Shown here: positions 9,026-18,361 of the stretch, piece by piece
Numbering within the stretch: position 1 is the first letter of the stretch
How the letters are laid out: each line of letters opens with the position of its first letter
NCBI RefSeq assembly: GCF_002087085.1
Contig: NZ_MWQY01000008.1
Coordinates: forward strand, 1 to 64,000
Length of the DNA: 64,000 nucleotides
Reading direction: 5' to 3'
Origin: Marispirochaeta aestuarii
GTDB lineage: Bacteria; Spirochaetota; Spirochaetia; JC444; Marispirochaetaceae
Notes under the pieces: model-generated
Seen by the model: only the letters and a program-made list of their open reading frames with translations
Database searches by the model: none
What the model was told of the DNA's origin: nothing
Made by a program: the position numbers and the translations under genes

Positions 9026-9055
9026 ATTTGCATTTTCCCGAAGGAATGTTCATAC
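9020..9055 (+). other. Hairpin between coaX and cheW
   Basis: Perfect seven-base arms GTATGAA (9020-9026) and TTCATAC (9049-9055) enclose a smaller TTCC-CGAA-GGAA hairpin. No T-run follows. It starts inside the last codons of coaX and may trim readthrough or act as a weak attenuator. Confidence 0.35.
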
Positions 9056-9074
9056 TGAAGAGAGGAGGAGCGCA

Positions 9075-9590
9075 ATGTCGGGTCCGCAATCCACAATCAA
9101 TACCCTTACGCGTCAGTATCTGACCTTTCATCTGGAAAAGGAGCTGTACGCTGTTGACGTCCGGAATGTACGGGAGGTGCTGGAGGTACCCAGAATAACA
9201 AAGATTCCCCGTATGCCTGAGTTCATGAAGGGGGTAATCAACCTCCGGGGCAGCGTCGTTCCGGTAATAGATCTGCGCCTCAAGCTTGAGCTGCCCTCGG
9301 CGGAGCAGACCGAAAGCACCAGCATTATCATTCTGGAAGTTCTCCACAAGGGGCAGGAGCTGCAGGTAGGGGCCTTCGTCGATTCCGTTGACGAGGTCGT
9401 CGAGATCGACGAAGCCAGCATCGAACCTGCACCGAAGTTCAGCACCCAGATCAATGCCGATTTTATCAATGGTATCGGAAAAATGGACGAGGAGTTCGTT
9501 ATTATCCTGAACACCTTCAAGGTCTTCAGCGAAACCGAGCTTGGAATCCTCTCCGCCGCTAATGACGAAGCAGTGCCGGCGGAGCAGTAA
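9075..9590 (+). CDS. cheW: CheW-like chemotaxis coupling protein
   Basis: 171 residues, essentially one CheW domain. The opening strand (YLTFHLEKELYAVDVRNVREVLEV), the conserved PRMPEFMKGVINLRGSVVPVIDLR block (about residues 45-68) and the VDSVDEVVEI segment are all present. CheW links chemoreceptors to the CheA kinase in the cytoplasm. GAGGAG lies a few bases before ATG 9075. It sits 49 bp after coaX and ends two bases from the convergent glnS stop. No other che gene is adjacent; a soluble receptor-like protein lies at about 33-35 kb. Confidence 0.93.
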   Translation: MSGPQSTINTLTRQYLTFHLEKELYAVDVRNVREVLEVPRITKIPRMPEFMKGVINLRGSVVPVIDLRLKLELPSAEQTESTSIIILEVLHKGQELQVGAFVDSVDEVVEIDEASIEPAPKFSTQINADFINGIGKMDEEFVIILNTFKVFSETELGILSAANDEAVPAEQ

Positions 9591-9592
9591 AC

Positions 9593-11284
9593 CTATCCCC
9601 GGTTTTTCAGCTTCGCCCAGGTATCCTTTAATCCCACGGTGCGGTTGAAGACCGGGGCTTCCGGGGTGGAATCCAGGTCCACCGTATAGTATCCCTGACG
9701 CAGAAACTGGAAAATTCCTTCAATGGAACCGTTTTTCTCTCCCCTGGCAGCCTCCGCCAGGGCCGGTTCGAGCTTAACTCCCTGTACTATCTCCAGGGAA
9801 TCGGGATTCATGATCTCTGCAAAATCCCCATCATGTTCCCAGGGGCGTTCTTCACTGAAAAGTTCGCTGTAGTTCCTGACCTCCGCCTCAACGGCATGTC
9901 TGGCGCTGACCCAGTGGCTGGTTCCCCTGACCCTGCGTCCGTCTTCGCTCCAGCCGCCCCGGCTTTCGGGATCGTAGGTGCAGATGACCTCCGTCACCCG
10001 GCCGGAATCATCGGTCCGGTAGTCTGTGCAGGTTACATAGTAGGCGTGTTTAAGACGAATCTCGTTTCCCGGGGCAAGGCGGAAGAACTTCTTCGGAGGA
10101 TCCACCATAAAGTCCTCCTCCTCGATGTAGAGATCACGGCAGAAGGGGATCTTTCTGCTTCCCGCCTCCGGGTCCTCCGGGTTGTTCTCCCCGTCGAACC
10201 ACTCCACCTGGTCCTCCGGATAGTTGCTTATGGTCAGCTTCAGGGGCTTGAGAACCGCCATTCTCCTGAGGGAACGACGGTTAAGGTCTTCCCGCAGACA
10301 GTATTCCAGCTGTCCCGAATCGATAATGCTGTGGGCCTTTGAAATGCCGATCATCTCCACAAAGGCCTTGATTGCTTCCGGAGTATAGCCCCGGCGGCGC
10401 AGGCCCCGGATCGTGGGGACTCTGGGGTCGTCCCAGCCGGAGATCAGACCGTCTTTCATCAGACGGACGTAGAAGCGTTTTGATAAAAGGGTATTGGTTA
10501 TCTGCAGACGGGAGAACTCAATCTGCCGGGGACGATGAACCGGGAGCTGTTCCAGAAACCAGTCATACAGAGGACGGTGATCCTCGAACTCCAGGGTACA
10601 GAGGGAGTGGGTGATCCCCTCGAAGGAGTCTTCAAGGCCATGGGCCCAGTCGTACATGGGGTAGATGCACCAGGCATCCCCCTGACGGTAATGGGCAGCG
10701 TGCTGAATGCGGTACATCACCGGGTCCCGCATGTTGATGTTGCCGGAGCTCATGTCTATTTTTGCCCGAAGGACCCGTTCTCCGTCGGGGAACTCCCCTT
10801 TGCGCATGCGCCGGAAGAGATCGAGGTTCTCCTCCGCGCTCCGGTTGCGGTAGGGACTCTCCCTGCCGGGCTCGGTCAGGGTCCCCCGGTACTCCCGGAT
10901 CTCGTCGGCGGAAAGGTCATCCACGTAGGCCAGGCCTTTTTTTACAAGCTCCTCCGCGAGTTCATACATCCGTTCAAAGTAATCCGAGGCGAAGGTAAGA
11001 TTGGCCCACTGATATCCGAGCCAGAGGACGTCCTCCTGGATCCCGTCTATAAACTCCTGTTCCTCTTTGAGGGGATTGGTATCGTCCATGCGCAGATTGC
11101 AGTAACCGCCGTAGCGCCGGGCAGTCTCGAAATCGACATAGATGGCTTTGGCGTGGCCTATGTGCAGGTAGGCATTCGGTTCAGGAGGAAAACGGGTTAC
11201 AATCCTGTCGGGTACTTTTCCTGCGGCAAGGTCGCTGTCCACGGCCTCCCAGATAAAGTTTGTTCTGGTATCAGCATCGCTCAT
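9593..11284 (-). CDS. glnS: Glutaminyl-tRNA synthetase
   Basis: 563 residues from ATG 11284. It charges tRNA-Gln with glutamine. The class I signatures are HIGH (residues 41-44, in [11 protein letters not shown]) and LLSKR as the KMSKS equivalent. The GlnRS-specific segments RMDDTNP and [17 protein letters not shown] are conserved, and the C-terminal anticodon-binding beta-barrels are full length. ATG 11284 has AGAGGAG seven nt upstream; a longer frame opens at 11335, but that codon lies at about the predicted transcription start. A directly charging GlnRS means the Gln codon need not rely on the GatCAB route. Confidence 0.96.
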   Translation of the reverse strand: MSDADTRTNFIWEAVDSDLAAGKVPDRIVTRFPPEPNAYLHIGHAKAIYVDFETARRYGGYCNLRMDDTNPLKEEQEFIDGIQEDVLWLGYQWANLTFASDYFERMYELAEELVKKGLAYVDDLSADEIREYRGTLTEPGRESPYRNRSAEENLDLFRRMRKGEFPDGERVLRAKIDMSSGNINMRDPVMYRIQHAAHYRQGDAWCIYPMYDWAHGLEDSFEGITHSLCTLEFEDHRPLYDWFLEQLPVHRPRQIEFSRLQITNTLLSKRFYVRLMKDGLISGWDDPRVPTIRGLRRRGYTPEAIKAFVEMIGISKAHSIIDSGQLEYCLREDLNRRSLRRMAVLKPLKLTISNYPEDQVEWFDGENNPEDPEAGSRKIPFCRDLYIEEEDFMVDPPKKFFRLAPGNEIRLKHAYYVTCTDYRTDDSGRVTEVICTYDPESRGGWSEDGRRVRGTSHWVSARHAVEAEVRNYSELFSEERPWEHDGDFAEIMNPDSLEIVQGVKLEPALAEAARGEKNGSIEGIFQFLRQGYYTVDLDSTPEAPVFNRTVGLKDTWAKLKNRG

Positions 11285-11333
11285 GTACGAACTCCTCTCT
11301 ATTTCTCCAATGGCTGTCGATTTTTTCAGCTGC

Positions 11334-11362
11334 ATTGTAAATTAAAGAGGAGGACGTTACAA
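11334..11362 (-). promoter_or_regulatory. Candidate promoter of glnS
   Basis: On the minus strand: TTGTAA (11362-11357), a 17-bp spacer and TACAAT (11339-11334, five of six). The predicted start near 11327 gives about 40 nt of leader before ATG 11284. The region also forms a GGAGGA/TCCTCC hairpin that may end the upstream stress-protein transcript. Confidence 0.55.
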
Positions 11363-11384
11363 GCGAAGGAACATATCCTCCGTA

Positions 11385-11873
11385 CTAGTCCCCCCGGTCC
11401 ACCGCTGTTTCCGGCACTACCAGAACAGGACACGAAGCCCGGCGCACAAGTTCAGAGTCGACGCAGCCGAACAGCAGCTTGTAAAATGCACCGTGGGCAT
11501 GGGCACCCACTACTATCATGTCGACGCCCCGTTCCTCGGCGGTTTCCAGGATAGCCTGTGCGGGGTCTCCGGTCATCAGAACGGCTTCGACATTCAGCCC
11601 GTCACCCTTGAGCTGCTTTTCGATAAGATCGAGGGCGTGTTTATCATTCTTGAGCTGTTCGACCTCGATCTCCCTGCGCACGGATTCATCCAGTCCGAAT
11701 CCCAGGATACCGTGGTAGGTGTAGCCGGGAGAATAGTAGATATAGCCCGTCTGGGGTGGTTCCGTGTGAAGAAGCAGCAGTTTTGCCTGCCATGCCTTGG
11801 CCAGGTCCGAACCGTAGCGCAGAACCGGACCGCTGAGATCGGAGAAGTCATGGGCGATTAATATGGTCTTCAT
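11385..11873 (-). CDS. Universal stress protein (UspA family)
   Basis: 162 residues, a single Usp domain. The opening strand is KTILIAHDFSDLS and the C-terminal block is MIVVGAHAHG...LVRRASCPVLVV. In ATP-binding family members the loop reads G-2x-G-9x-G-S/T. Here the second glycine is alanine (GAHA) and the residue after the last glycine is cysteine (FGCVDS), so nucleotide binding may be weak or lost. AAGGAGG lies six nt before ATG 11873. It follows msrB on the same strand, probably in one stress operon. The molecular role is unknown, as for most of the family. Confidence 0.9.
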   Translation of the reverse strand: MKTILIAHDFSDLSGPVLRYGSDLAKAWQAKLLLLHTEPPQTGYIYYSPGYTYHGILGFGLDESVRREIEVEQLKNDKHALDLIEKQLKGDGLNVEAVLMTGDPAQAILETAEERGVDMIVVGAHAHGAFYKLLFGCVDSELVRRASCPVLVVPETAVDRGD

Positions 11874-11953
11874 GGTGTTCCTCCTTGCCTCACATTAAAG
11901 GTAAACGCCGGAGCGCCGGTTTGGCAAGGATAAAACACCAGAAGTGTCCGGGC

Positions 11954-12496
11954 TCAGGGTTCCAGGATTTCCGGCGGGTCTTCTCCTTCCGGAACAAAGA
12001 TCAGGGCATCGGAGTTGATGCAGAAGCGCAGGCCCGTGGGATCAGGACCATCGGTAAAAACATGCCCGAGATGGGCGCCGCTCAGGGAATCCACCACCTC
12101 GATACGCCGCATAAAAAGGGAATTGTCCGCGATCAGGGTAACGGCATCCTTGTCGATGGGAGCGTAAAAGCTGGGCCATCCGCTGCCGGAGTCATATTTT
12201 GTATCGGAACTGAAGAGGGGCTGACCTGTGGCGGCGGAGTAGTAGGTTCCCTTCTCATAGAACTTGTCGTACTTGCCGCTGAAGGCATATTCGGTACCTT
12301 CTTCGCAGAGAATGTAGTACTGATCATCCGTCAGACGCTGTCTCCACTCTACTTCCGACAGCTGCACCGGAAAATCGATCTCCTCCTTGTCCGTATGCAC
12401 CGTATACCCCTGAAGCCCGCGGGTCTTCGATTCGGCAACGAGAATAAGCCCGGGTAACAGCAGAAGCAGAACCAGGGCGATACTGAAACGTCTCAT
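11954..12496 (-). CDS. msrB: Exported peptide-methionine (R)-S-oxide reductase MsrB
   Basis: 180 residues from ATG 12496, which has AAGGAGGA seven nt upstream; the open frame extends further but without a ribosome site. Residues 1-21 form a signal peptide, placing the enzyme outside the cytoplasmic membrane. The MsrB core is clear (GSGWPSF; GHVFTDGPDPTGLRFCINS), with the catalytic cysteine in RFCINS. The two CxxC zinc pairs of most MsrBs are missing (YYSAATGQPLF replaces the first). A second cysteine in YYILCEEGTE is a possible resolving residue. It repairs oxidised methionine in exported proteins. Confidence 0.92.
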   Translation of the reverse strand: MRRFSIALVLLLLLPGLILVAESKTRGLQGYTVHTDKEEIDFPVQLSEVEWRQRLTDDQYYILCEEGTEYAFSGKYDKFYEKGTYYSAATGQPLFSSDTKYDSGSGWPSFYAPIDKDAVTLIADNSLFMRRIEVVDSLSGAHLGHVFTDGPDPTGLRFCINSDALIFVPEGEDPPEILEP

Positions 12497-12588
12497 AGAG
12501 TCCTCCTTGGGATCTTCCCGTCGGTAAATTTCCATATTTACGACTATAAAAGTCAAATTAATTCTGGAATCGCCCCGGCGGGAGCCCC

Positions 12589-12617
12589 CTGACAAAACCG
12601 GCGGGATGGTCTATAGT
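12589..12617 (+). promoter_or_regulatory. Candidate promoter of the parvulin gene
   Basis: CTGACA (12589-12594), a 17-bp spacer and TATAGT (12612-12617, five of six). The predicted start is about 12624, giving a leader of about 38 nt. Confidence 0.5.
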
Positions 12618-12661
12618 GGGTCCTTGGGAACATAACAAACACATTTCCAGGGAGCTTGATA

Positions 12662-13807
12662 ATGCAAATTGTACAGAAGAAAACCACACCGGCGCTCAGA
12701 TCGATAGTGATTGTGCTGGTATTACTTTTAATCCTGGCGACTCCTGCCTTTGCCGGCGGGAACAAGGAGAAGGCAGCGGAGAACCAGGGAAAAACGGAAC
12801 AGGCTGCTGAAGCTTCACAGCCGGAGAACCAGAACGGAGACCAGGCCGGGAGCGCGGAAAATTCAAATAAAAAGCGCAGTACCCTGGCGGTCGCTTCCGG
12901 TGGAGCGGTAGCCTCGGTAAACGGGGAAGTCATTACCGAAGATGCCTTCAACGCCCAGATTGAAAACCTGCGGAAGAGCTACCGTGCCCAGCGTGGCAGC
13001 GATATCCCCGCCCAGGAGCTGGATAAACTGAAGAAACAGGTCGTTCAGGCCATGATAACAAAGAACGTGCTGCTGCAGAATTTCCGTGAACTCGGCTTCT
13101 CCGTTGATCCCGACAGGGTTGACAGGGAGATTCAGAATGTAAAAGACAATTACGGCTCCGAGGCGGAGTTCGAGAAGTCCATGGCCGACCAGGGTTACGA
13201 CATGGAACGGCTCAGGAAAGAGATTACCCAGAGCCTGCAGGTTTTCATGGTCCAGCAGCATGTGGTGGAAGACGTGGAAGTGACCGACGAGGAGATGCGC
13301 CGGGCCTACAACTCGAATGTCGACCAGATCGCCCAGCCTGAAACCGTTCGTGCCCGCCACATCCTGGTAAGCCTGGAGGAAGGCGCCACGGAAGAGGACA
13401 AGGCGGCGGCCCGGGAAAAGATCGAGGCTATTCAGGAAGAGCTTGCCGCGGGTGCGGATTTTGCCGAGCTGGCAAAGGAGAAGTCCGAGGGCCCCAGCAG
13501 CAAGAACGGCGGCGACCTGGGGTATTTTTCAGCCGACAAGATGGTCCCCAGCTTCTCCGACGCAGCCTTTGCCCTGCAGCCCGGCGAGGTAAGCGGCATC
13601 GTGGAGACCCGCTTCGGCTACCATATAATCAAGCTGGAGGACCGCAAGGACGCCTGGCTGCCCAGCTTTGACGAGGTAAAAGAGCATTTAAGGCCCCAGC
13701 TGGAACAGCAGAAGGCCCAGATGGTTTTCCAGGAGTATGTTCAGCAGCTGCAGGGTAAGGCGGAAATCGAGATTCTGCGCCCCGACCTGAAGCCGGAACA
13801 GCAATAA
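12662..13807 (+). CDS. Exported parvulin-type peptidyl-prolyl isomerase (PrsA/SurA-like)
   Basis: 381 residues from ATG 12662, which has CAGGGAG seven nt upstream; a TTG two codons earlier is less likely. A signal peptide ends near ATPAFAGG, followed by a charged, low-complexity linker rich in Gln, Asn and Glu (about residues 30-75). Next come a SurA-N-like helical chaperone region (VNGEVITEDAF onward) and one parvulin domain (about 230-330) with VRARHILVS, GGDLGYF and FGYHIIKLED motifs. It should help fold proteins in the periplasm. A strong terminator follows directly. Confidence 0.93.
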   Translation: MQIVQKKTTPALRSIVIVLVLLLILATPAFAGGNKEKAAENQGKTEQAAEASQPENQNGDQAGSAENSNKKRSTLAVASGGAVASVNGEVITEDAFNAQIENLRKSYRAQRGSDIPAQELDKLKKQVVQAMITKNVLLQNFRELGFSVDPDRVDREIQNVKDNYGSEAEFEKSMADQGYDMERLRKEITQSLQVFMVQQHVVEDVEVTDEEMRRAYNSNVDQIAQPETVRARHILVSLEEGATEEDKAAAREKIEAIQEELAAGADFAELAKEKSEGPSSKNGGDLGYFSADKMVPSFSDAAFALQPGEVSGIVETRFGYHIIKLEDRKDAWLPSFDEVKEHLRPQLEQQKAQMVFQEYVQQLQGKAEIEILRPDLKPEQQ

Positions 13808-13834
13808 ATCTCCAAAGCTGTGGAATTATTTACA

Positions 13835-13861
13835 CCGCTCCCCTTTCGGGAGCGGTTTTTT
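13835..13861 (+). terminator. Intrinsic terminator after the parvulin gene
   Basis: A perfect eight-pair stem CCGCTCCC/GGGAGCGG with a five-base loop, followed by six T. Confidence 0.92.
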
Positions 13862-13862
13862 A

Positions 13863-13892
13863 TTGACTTACAAAAGCCATATGCTCTATCTT
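13863..13892 (+). promoter_or_regulatory. Candidate promoter of the amino acid transporter operon
   Basis: TTGACT (13863-13868), an 18-bp spacer and TATCTT (13887-13892). It begins right after the preceding terminator's T-run and leaves about 29 nt to ATG 13928. Confidence 0.4.
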
Positions 13893-13927
13893 GATAGAAA
13901 TTAACGAATTCCTGAGGAGAACAGAGA

Positions 13928-14674
13928 ATGTTTAAAAGAATCGCACTTGTTTTTATGATTTCTTTAATTGGTTTCGCCCTTTTTGCCGGCGGACAGCAGG
14001 ACGACAACATGTATGTCTTCGCCTCCGACGTGGCCTGGGCCCCCATGGAGTTTGTAGACGAGAACGGCGATATGGTAGGCTTTGACATCGACCTGATGGC
14101 GGCCATTGCCGAAGAAGCCGGCTTCGAATACGAAATCCGCAACACCGCCTGGGACGGAATTTTTGCAGGACTCGCCAATGGTGCCTATGACGGAGTTATC
14201 TCCTCGGTAACCATTACAGACGACCGTAAAAAAGCCATGGACTTTTCCGAGCCCTACATCAATGCCGGTCAGGTACTGATTGTCCGCAAGGAGCTCAACG
14301 GAGTTACAAGCCTTGCCGACATGAAGGGCATGAAGGTAGGCGTCCAGAACGGCACCACCGGCGACTTTGTCGTGGAAGACGCCGAAGGGGTTGAGCGCCG
14401 GGCCTATGACGAGATCGGTTTTGCCGTGGAAGACCTGATGAACGGTAATGTCGAGGGTGTTGTCTGCGATTCTCCTGTAGCTGCCGACTATGTGCTTCAG
14501 AACAAGAACTACAAGGGTGCCCTGAAGATCGTCGGCGAACCCTTTACCGAAGAATACTATGGAATCGCTGTTCAGAAGGGAAACACCGAGCTGCTGAACA
14601 AGATCAACGCCGGCCTGAAAAAGATCATTGAATCCGGCAAGCGGGACGAGCTGATCGATAAATGGCTGCGATAG
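13928..14674 (+). CDS. Polar amino acid ABC transporter, substrate-binding protein
   Basis: 248 residues. A signal peptide runs to about FALFAGG, then a type II periplasmic-binding fold of the solute-binding family 3 follows: opening strand MYVFASDVAWAPMEF, GFDIDLMAAIAEEAG, FDGVISSVTI-like AYDGVISSVTITDDRK and the hinge GTTGDF. It captures an amino acid, probably a polar or basic one, in the periplasm. The stop lies 13 bases inside the permease gene, so expression is coupled. The precise substrate cannot be read from sequence. Confidence 0.93.
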   Translation: MFKRIALVFMISLIGFALFAGGQQDDNMYVFASDVAWAPMEFVDENGDMVGFDIDLMAAIAEEAGFEYEIRNTAWDGIFAGLANGAYDGVISSVTITDDRKKAMDFSEPYINAGQVLIVRKELNGVTSLADMKGMKVGVQNGTTGDFVVEDAEGVERRAYDEIGFAVEDLMNGNVEGVVCDSPVAADYVLQNKNYKGALKIVGEPFTEEYYGIAVQKGNTELLNKINAGLKKIIESGKRDELIDKWLR

Positions 14675-15459
14675 ACCAGCCGGCAAAGGGCACCAGGATC
14701 GAGGTAACCGACGGTGCCCTTCTGCCCGTAAAAAGCGAACGGGGTATCCTGAACTCCTGGAGGGTTACCTTTGTTTTTTCCATTGTCATGCTGGCGATCC
14801 TCTTTTTCTTTTATGAGGATCCCTACTCCCAGATTGTCTATGTTGTTGCCAAGGGAATCCCCATAACCTTCAATGTCACAGTTTTCGCGATCCTCGGCTC
14901 AATCTTCATCGGTCTCTTTGCAGGACTCGGCCAGATTTCCCGGGTACGCATCGTCAACCTGATCGCCGGGGTCTATATCGAACTGATCCGGGGTATTCCC
15001 CTCCTGGTGCAGCTGATCTTTATCTATTACGCCCTGGGACGTTTCTTCAAGATCGAGGGAGCGGTGGCTGCGATTATCGCTCTCTCCATCTGTTACGGCG
15101 CCTATATGGGGGAGATCTTCCGGGCGGGAATTCAGTCCATCCCCAAGGGGCAGATGGAAGCTGCTCTTGCCCTGGGACTCTCCCGGGGACAGGCCATGCG
15201 CCTGGTAATACTGCCCCAGACCATCAAGATAATCCTCCCGGCCATCGGCAACGAGTTCATAGCCATGCTCAAGGACTCTTCCCTGGTTTCGGTCATCGCC
15301 CTCCGGGATATTCTCCGGCGGGGGCGGGAATACATAGCCAGAACCTTTCTGTCCCTGGAGACCATGGCCATAGTCGCCCTGGTGTATCTGGTAATTACCC
15401 TTGTGCTCTCCAAACTTGTTGCTATACTTGAAGACAGGATGAAGACCAGTGAAACCTAG
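14662..15459 (+). CDS. Polar amino acid ABC transporter, permease
   Basis: 265 residues with five or so transmembrane helices of the His/Glu/Gln/Arg/opine permease family. The ATPase-coupling EAA loop reads [21 protein letters not shown] (about residues 167-187). The N terminus has about 25 extra soluble residues before the first helix. The start overlaps the binding-protein gene by 13 bases and the end overlaps the ATPase gene by 11. A single permease implies a homodimeric channel. Confidence 0.93.
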   Translation: MAAIDQPAKGTRIEVTDGALLPVKSERGILNSWRVTFVFSIVMLAILFFFYEDPYSQIVYVVAKGIPITFNVTVFAILGSIFIGLFAGLGQISRVRIVNLIAGVYIELIRGIPLLVQLIFIYYALGRFFKIEGAVAAIIALSICYGAYMGEIFRAGIQSIPKGQMEAALALGLSRGQAMRLVILPQTIKIILPAIGNEFIAMLKDSSLVSVIALRDILRRGREYIARTFLSLETMAIVALVYLVITLVLSKLVAILEDRMKTSET

Positions 15460-16180
15460 AATTCGAATAGAGGAGGCCGTAAAGAATTTCGGCCACGTAC
15501 AGGCTCTGAAGGGCGCCAGCCTGGAGGTTCAGCCGGGAGAGGTCGTTCTGATCATCGGTCCTTCCGGTTCCGGGAAAAGCACCCTGCTCCGCAGCGTCAA
15601 CCGGCTTGAACGCCTGACCAGCGGCCATATCTGGATAGACGACGACCGCGTTTCCGGACCAAAGGCGGATATCCGGCGCATTCGTGAAGAGGTGGGCATG
15701 GTTTTCCAGAGTTTCAATCTCTTTCCCCATCTCAGGGTACTGGACAATATCAGCCTGGGCCCCCGGAACGTCAAAAAAACCGCGAAGTCCGCCGCGGAGG
15801 AAAAATCCAGGGCCCTGCTCAAGAAGGTCGGACTTTCCGAAAAGGAACAGGCCTGGCCGGAACAGCTCTCCGGCGGACAGCAGCAGCGGGTCGCCATAGC
15901 CCGCGCCCTGGCGATGGAACCGAAGGTCATGCTTTTCGACGAACCCACTTCCGCCCTGGATCCGGAGATGATCAAGGAGGTACTGGATGTCATGCTGGCT
16001 CTCGCCCAGGAGGGAATGACCATGCTGGTGGTTTCCCATGAGATGGGTTTTGCCCGTGCAGCCGCGGACAAGGTCGTTTTTATGGACGAAGGACAGATCG
16101 TAGAGCTTGGCCCGCCGGATCAGCTTTTCAATTCTCCCAGAGAAGAACGTACCCAGCGTTTCCTGAAACACATTTTATAG
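15449..16180 (+). CDS. Polar amino acid ABC transporter, ATPase
   Basis: 243 residues, GlnQ/HisP-like. Walker A is GPSGSGKST (about residues 37-45), the Q-loop [10 protein letters not shown], the signature LSGGQQQR, Walker [15 protein letters not shown] and the switch histidine in VVSHEMGFA. The start is GTG 15449, overlapping the permease end; no ATG fits the domain start. With the two preceding genes it makes a complete importer. Confidence 0.95.
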   Translation: MKPRIRIEEAVKNFGHVQALKGASLEVQPGEVVLIIGPSGSGKSTLLRSVNRLERLTSGHIWIDDDRVSGPKADIRRIREEVGMVFQSFNLFPHLRVLDNISLGPRNVKKTAKSAAEEKSRALLKKVGLSEKEQAWPEQLSGGQQQRVAIARALAMEPKVMLFDEPTSALDPEMIKEVLDVMLALAQEGMTMLVVSHEMGFARAAADKVVFMDEGQIVELGPPDQLFNSPREERTQRFLKHIL

Positions 16181-16204
16181 ACTATCCTTAAAGGAGGTGG
16201 AGTC

Positions 16205-18100
16205 ATGCCCGATACCCTTCCCAAACGAATACTGCATTTTGCGGAAAAGCACCCGGAGGCAGTTATCCAGTACACGAAGGACGAAACCGGTACCTTTCAG
16301 CCGACGACATTTCCGGTATTCGTCCGGGAGTTCAAGGCCTTTGCTGCGGGACTGCATAACCTGGGAGTCAAAAAAGGAGACCATGTCGGGCTGATCAGCG
16401 AAAACCGCAAGGAATGGCTGATCAGCGATATAGGTATTCTCGCCCTGGGAGCTGCCGACGTCCCCCGGGGCTGCGATTCCACCGCCGAAGAAATAAGCTA
16501 TATTCTCTCCTTCTCCGAGTGCCGGGTGATCATCATTGAAAACGAGGCCCAGCTGGCCAAGATCAACGCCCACAAAAAAGAGCTGGGTCACCTGAAGCAT
16601 ATCATCCTGATCGACGCCGGGGTAAACCCGGAAGGCTGGCTGGGGGTCAAACTCCACAGTTTTGCCGAGGTACTGGAAAACGGAAAGGAACTGTACGACA
16701 AACGCCCCGAACAGGTGGATACGAGCATCCAGGAGGGCGACAGGGACGACATTGCCACTCTCATCTTTACCTCCGGCACCACCGGAGTTCCCAAGGGAGT
16801 AATGCTCACCCACGGAAATTTTCTCCATCAGGTGGAAAACGTACCGAAGCTGATCAACACCGGTCTCGGGGACATCTGGCTTTGTGTACTGCCGGTATGG
16901 CACTCCTTTGAACGGATCATGCAGTACGTGGCCACCGGCTGGGGGTCAGCCCTGGCCTATTCCAAACCCGTCGGCAAGATCATGCTCGCCGATATGCAGC
17001 AGATAAAACCGACGTGGATGGCTTCGGTCCCCCGTATATGGGAGGCCGTACAGGCTGGAATATATCGGAACATCAACAAGGAGGGAGGAGCCAAGAAACT
17101 TCTCTTCTACTTCTTCGTCGCCGCCGCCGGAGCCTGGACAGGATTCAGGAACCGGCTGTACGGACTGCTGCCGGAATTCAAAAAGCGGATCCGGGTGCTG
17201 GATATCCTGATCGCTGTTCTCCCCTTCCTTCTGCTCTACCCTATCAAAGCCCTTGGAGATCTCCTGGTCTTCTCGAAAATCAAGGCCAAGCTGGGGGGAA
17301 ATTTCGTGGCCGGCATTTCCGGCGGCGGAGCCCTGCCTAAATCGGTGGACCGCTTCTTTTCTGCTGCAGGGATTCTGCTTCTTGAAGGCTACGGCCTGAC
17401 AGAGACCGCCCCTGTATTGGGAGTCAGGGACCAGAAGCATCCCGTTCCCGGAACAATCGGTCCGGTTTTTCCCGGTACAGTGATCGAAATCCGCGATGAG
17501 GAAGGAAATATACTGCCCCCGGGGCACAAGGGAATCGTATTTGCCCGGGGCCCCCAGGTAATGAAGGGCTATTTCAAACAGCCGGAACTGACCAGGGCGA
17601 TACTTTCTCCCGACGGCTGGCTCAATACCGGTGACCTCGGTATGCTGACCTGGCACAACGAACTCGCGATAATGGGCCGTGTCAAGGATACCATCGTCCT
17701 TCGGGGAGGAGAAAACGTGGAACCCCTGCCCATCGAGCAGAAGATGCAGGAATCTCCCTATATTTCCCAATCCATGCTGCTGGGGCAGGACCAGAAATAC
17801 CTGGCAGCCCTGATTGTGCCGGATTTTGAGGCCCTCCAGGACTATGCCTCCCAGAACAACCTGAGTTTTATGGACAGGGAGGATCTGCTGGGCAGCCCGG
17901 AAATAGAGGAGCTCATTAACGGGGAAATTCAGGAACGAATCAACGGAAAAAGCGGTTTCAAGTCCTTTGAGAGGGTCAACCGCTTCCGTCTTCTGACCAA
18001 GCCCTTCGAGGTTGGTGATGAGCTCTCCCAGAAGCAGGAAATCAAACGCCATGTCATCAACGAAAAGTACGAAAAGCTCATTCAGGAAATTTTTTCCTGA
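16205..18100 (+). CDS. Long-chain acyl-CoA synthetase (AMP-dependent)
   Basis: 631 residues. It activates a fatty acid with ATP to acyl-AMP and then acyl-CoA. Motifs in order: the P-loop TSGTTGVPKGV (about residues 193-203), EGYGLTETAP (about 394-403), LNTGDLG (about 474-480) and the acyl-adenylate hinge region GRVKDTIVLRGGENVEP. Two hydrophobic stretches around residues 295-350 suggest membrane association, common in FadD15-like bacterial enzymes. AAAGGAGG precedes ATG 16205. It lies 24 bp after the transporter ATPase and ends at a terminator. Confidence 0.92.
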   Translation: MPDTLPKRILHFAEKHPEAVIQYTKDETGTFQPTTFPVFVREFKAFAAGLHNLGVKKGDHVGLISENRKEWLISDIGILALGAADVPRGCDSTAEEISYILSFSECRVIIIENEAQLAKINAHKKELGHLKHIILIDAGVNPEGWLGVKLHSFAEVLENGKELYDKRPEQVDTSIQEGDRDDIATLIFTSGTTGVPKGVMLTHGNFLHQVENVPKLINTGLGDIWLCVLPVWHSFERIMQYVATGWGSALAYSKPVGKIMLADMQQIKPTWMASVPRIWEAVQAGIYRNINKEGGAKKLLFYFFVAAAGAWTGFRNRLYGLLPEFKKRIRVLDILIAVLPFLLLYPIKALGDLLVFSKIKAKLGGNFVAGISGGGALPKSVDRFFSAAGILLLEGYGLTETAPVLGVRDQKHPVPGTIGPVFPGTVIEIRDEEGNILPPGHKGIVFARGPQVMKGYFKQPELTRAILSPDGWLNTGDLGMLTWHNELAIMGRVKDTIVLRGGENVEPLPIEQKMQESPYISQSMLLGQDQKYLAALIVPDFEALQDYASQNNLSFMDREDLLGSPEIEELINGEIQERINGKSGFKSFERVNRFRLLTKPFEVGDELSQKQEIKRHVINEKYEKLIQEIFS

Positions 18101-18128
18101 TCTCCTGAACACGGTCATCGTTCCGGTT

Positions 18129-18164
18129 AAGAACCCCGAGGAGCACTTCTTCGGGGTTCTTTTT
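18129..18164 (+). terminator. Intrinsic terminator after the acyl-CoA synthetase
   Basis: An 11-pair stem AAGAACCCCGA/TCGGGGTTCTT with an 11-base loop runs into a T-rich tail. Confidence 0.9.
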
Positions 18165-18234
18165 AGTTTGTAGTGCCTTGGTTCACAATAAAAAGAATCT
18201 CTTTGCTCATATATGACCAAAAAGATCAAAATGA

Positions 18235-18263
18235 TTGACCAATGCAACATTATAGGGTATGCT
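18235..18263 (+). promoter_or_regulatory. Candidate promoter of ndh
   Basis: TTGACC (18235-18240), a 17-bp spacer and TATGCT (18258-18263). It leaves about 90 nt of A/T-rich leader before ATG 18362. The 261-bp gap from 18101 holds only the upstream terminator and this promoter; I see no gene in it. Confidence 0.45.
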
Positions 18264-18361
18264 TTTTAATTGAAAAGATATAGTATTACGAATATACGAT
18301 TCTCATTGTATTTCTGGTCCCTGGTAATTACAATGAAGATGTCAAGAAGGAGTTACACTGC

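Noticed and set aside
18170-18190. A possible Rex half-site (TTCACAA-like) upstream of ndh
   Set aside because: Only one arm matches; the partner half needed for the Rex dyad is absent.
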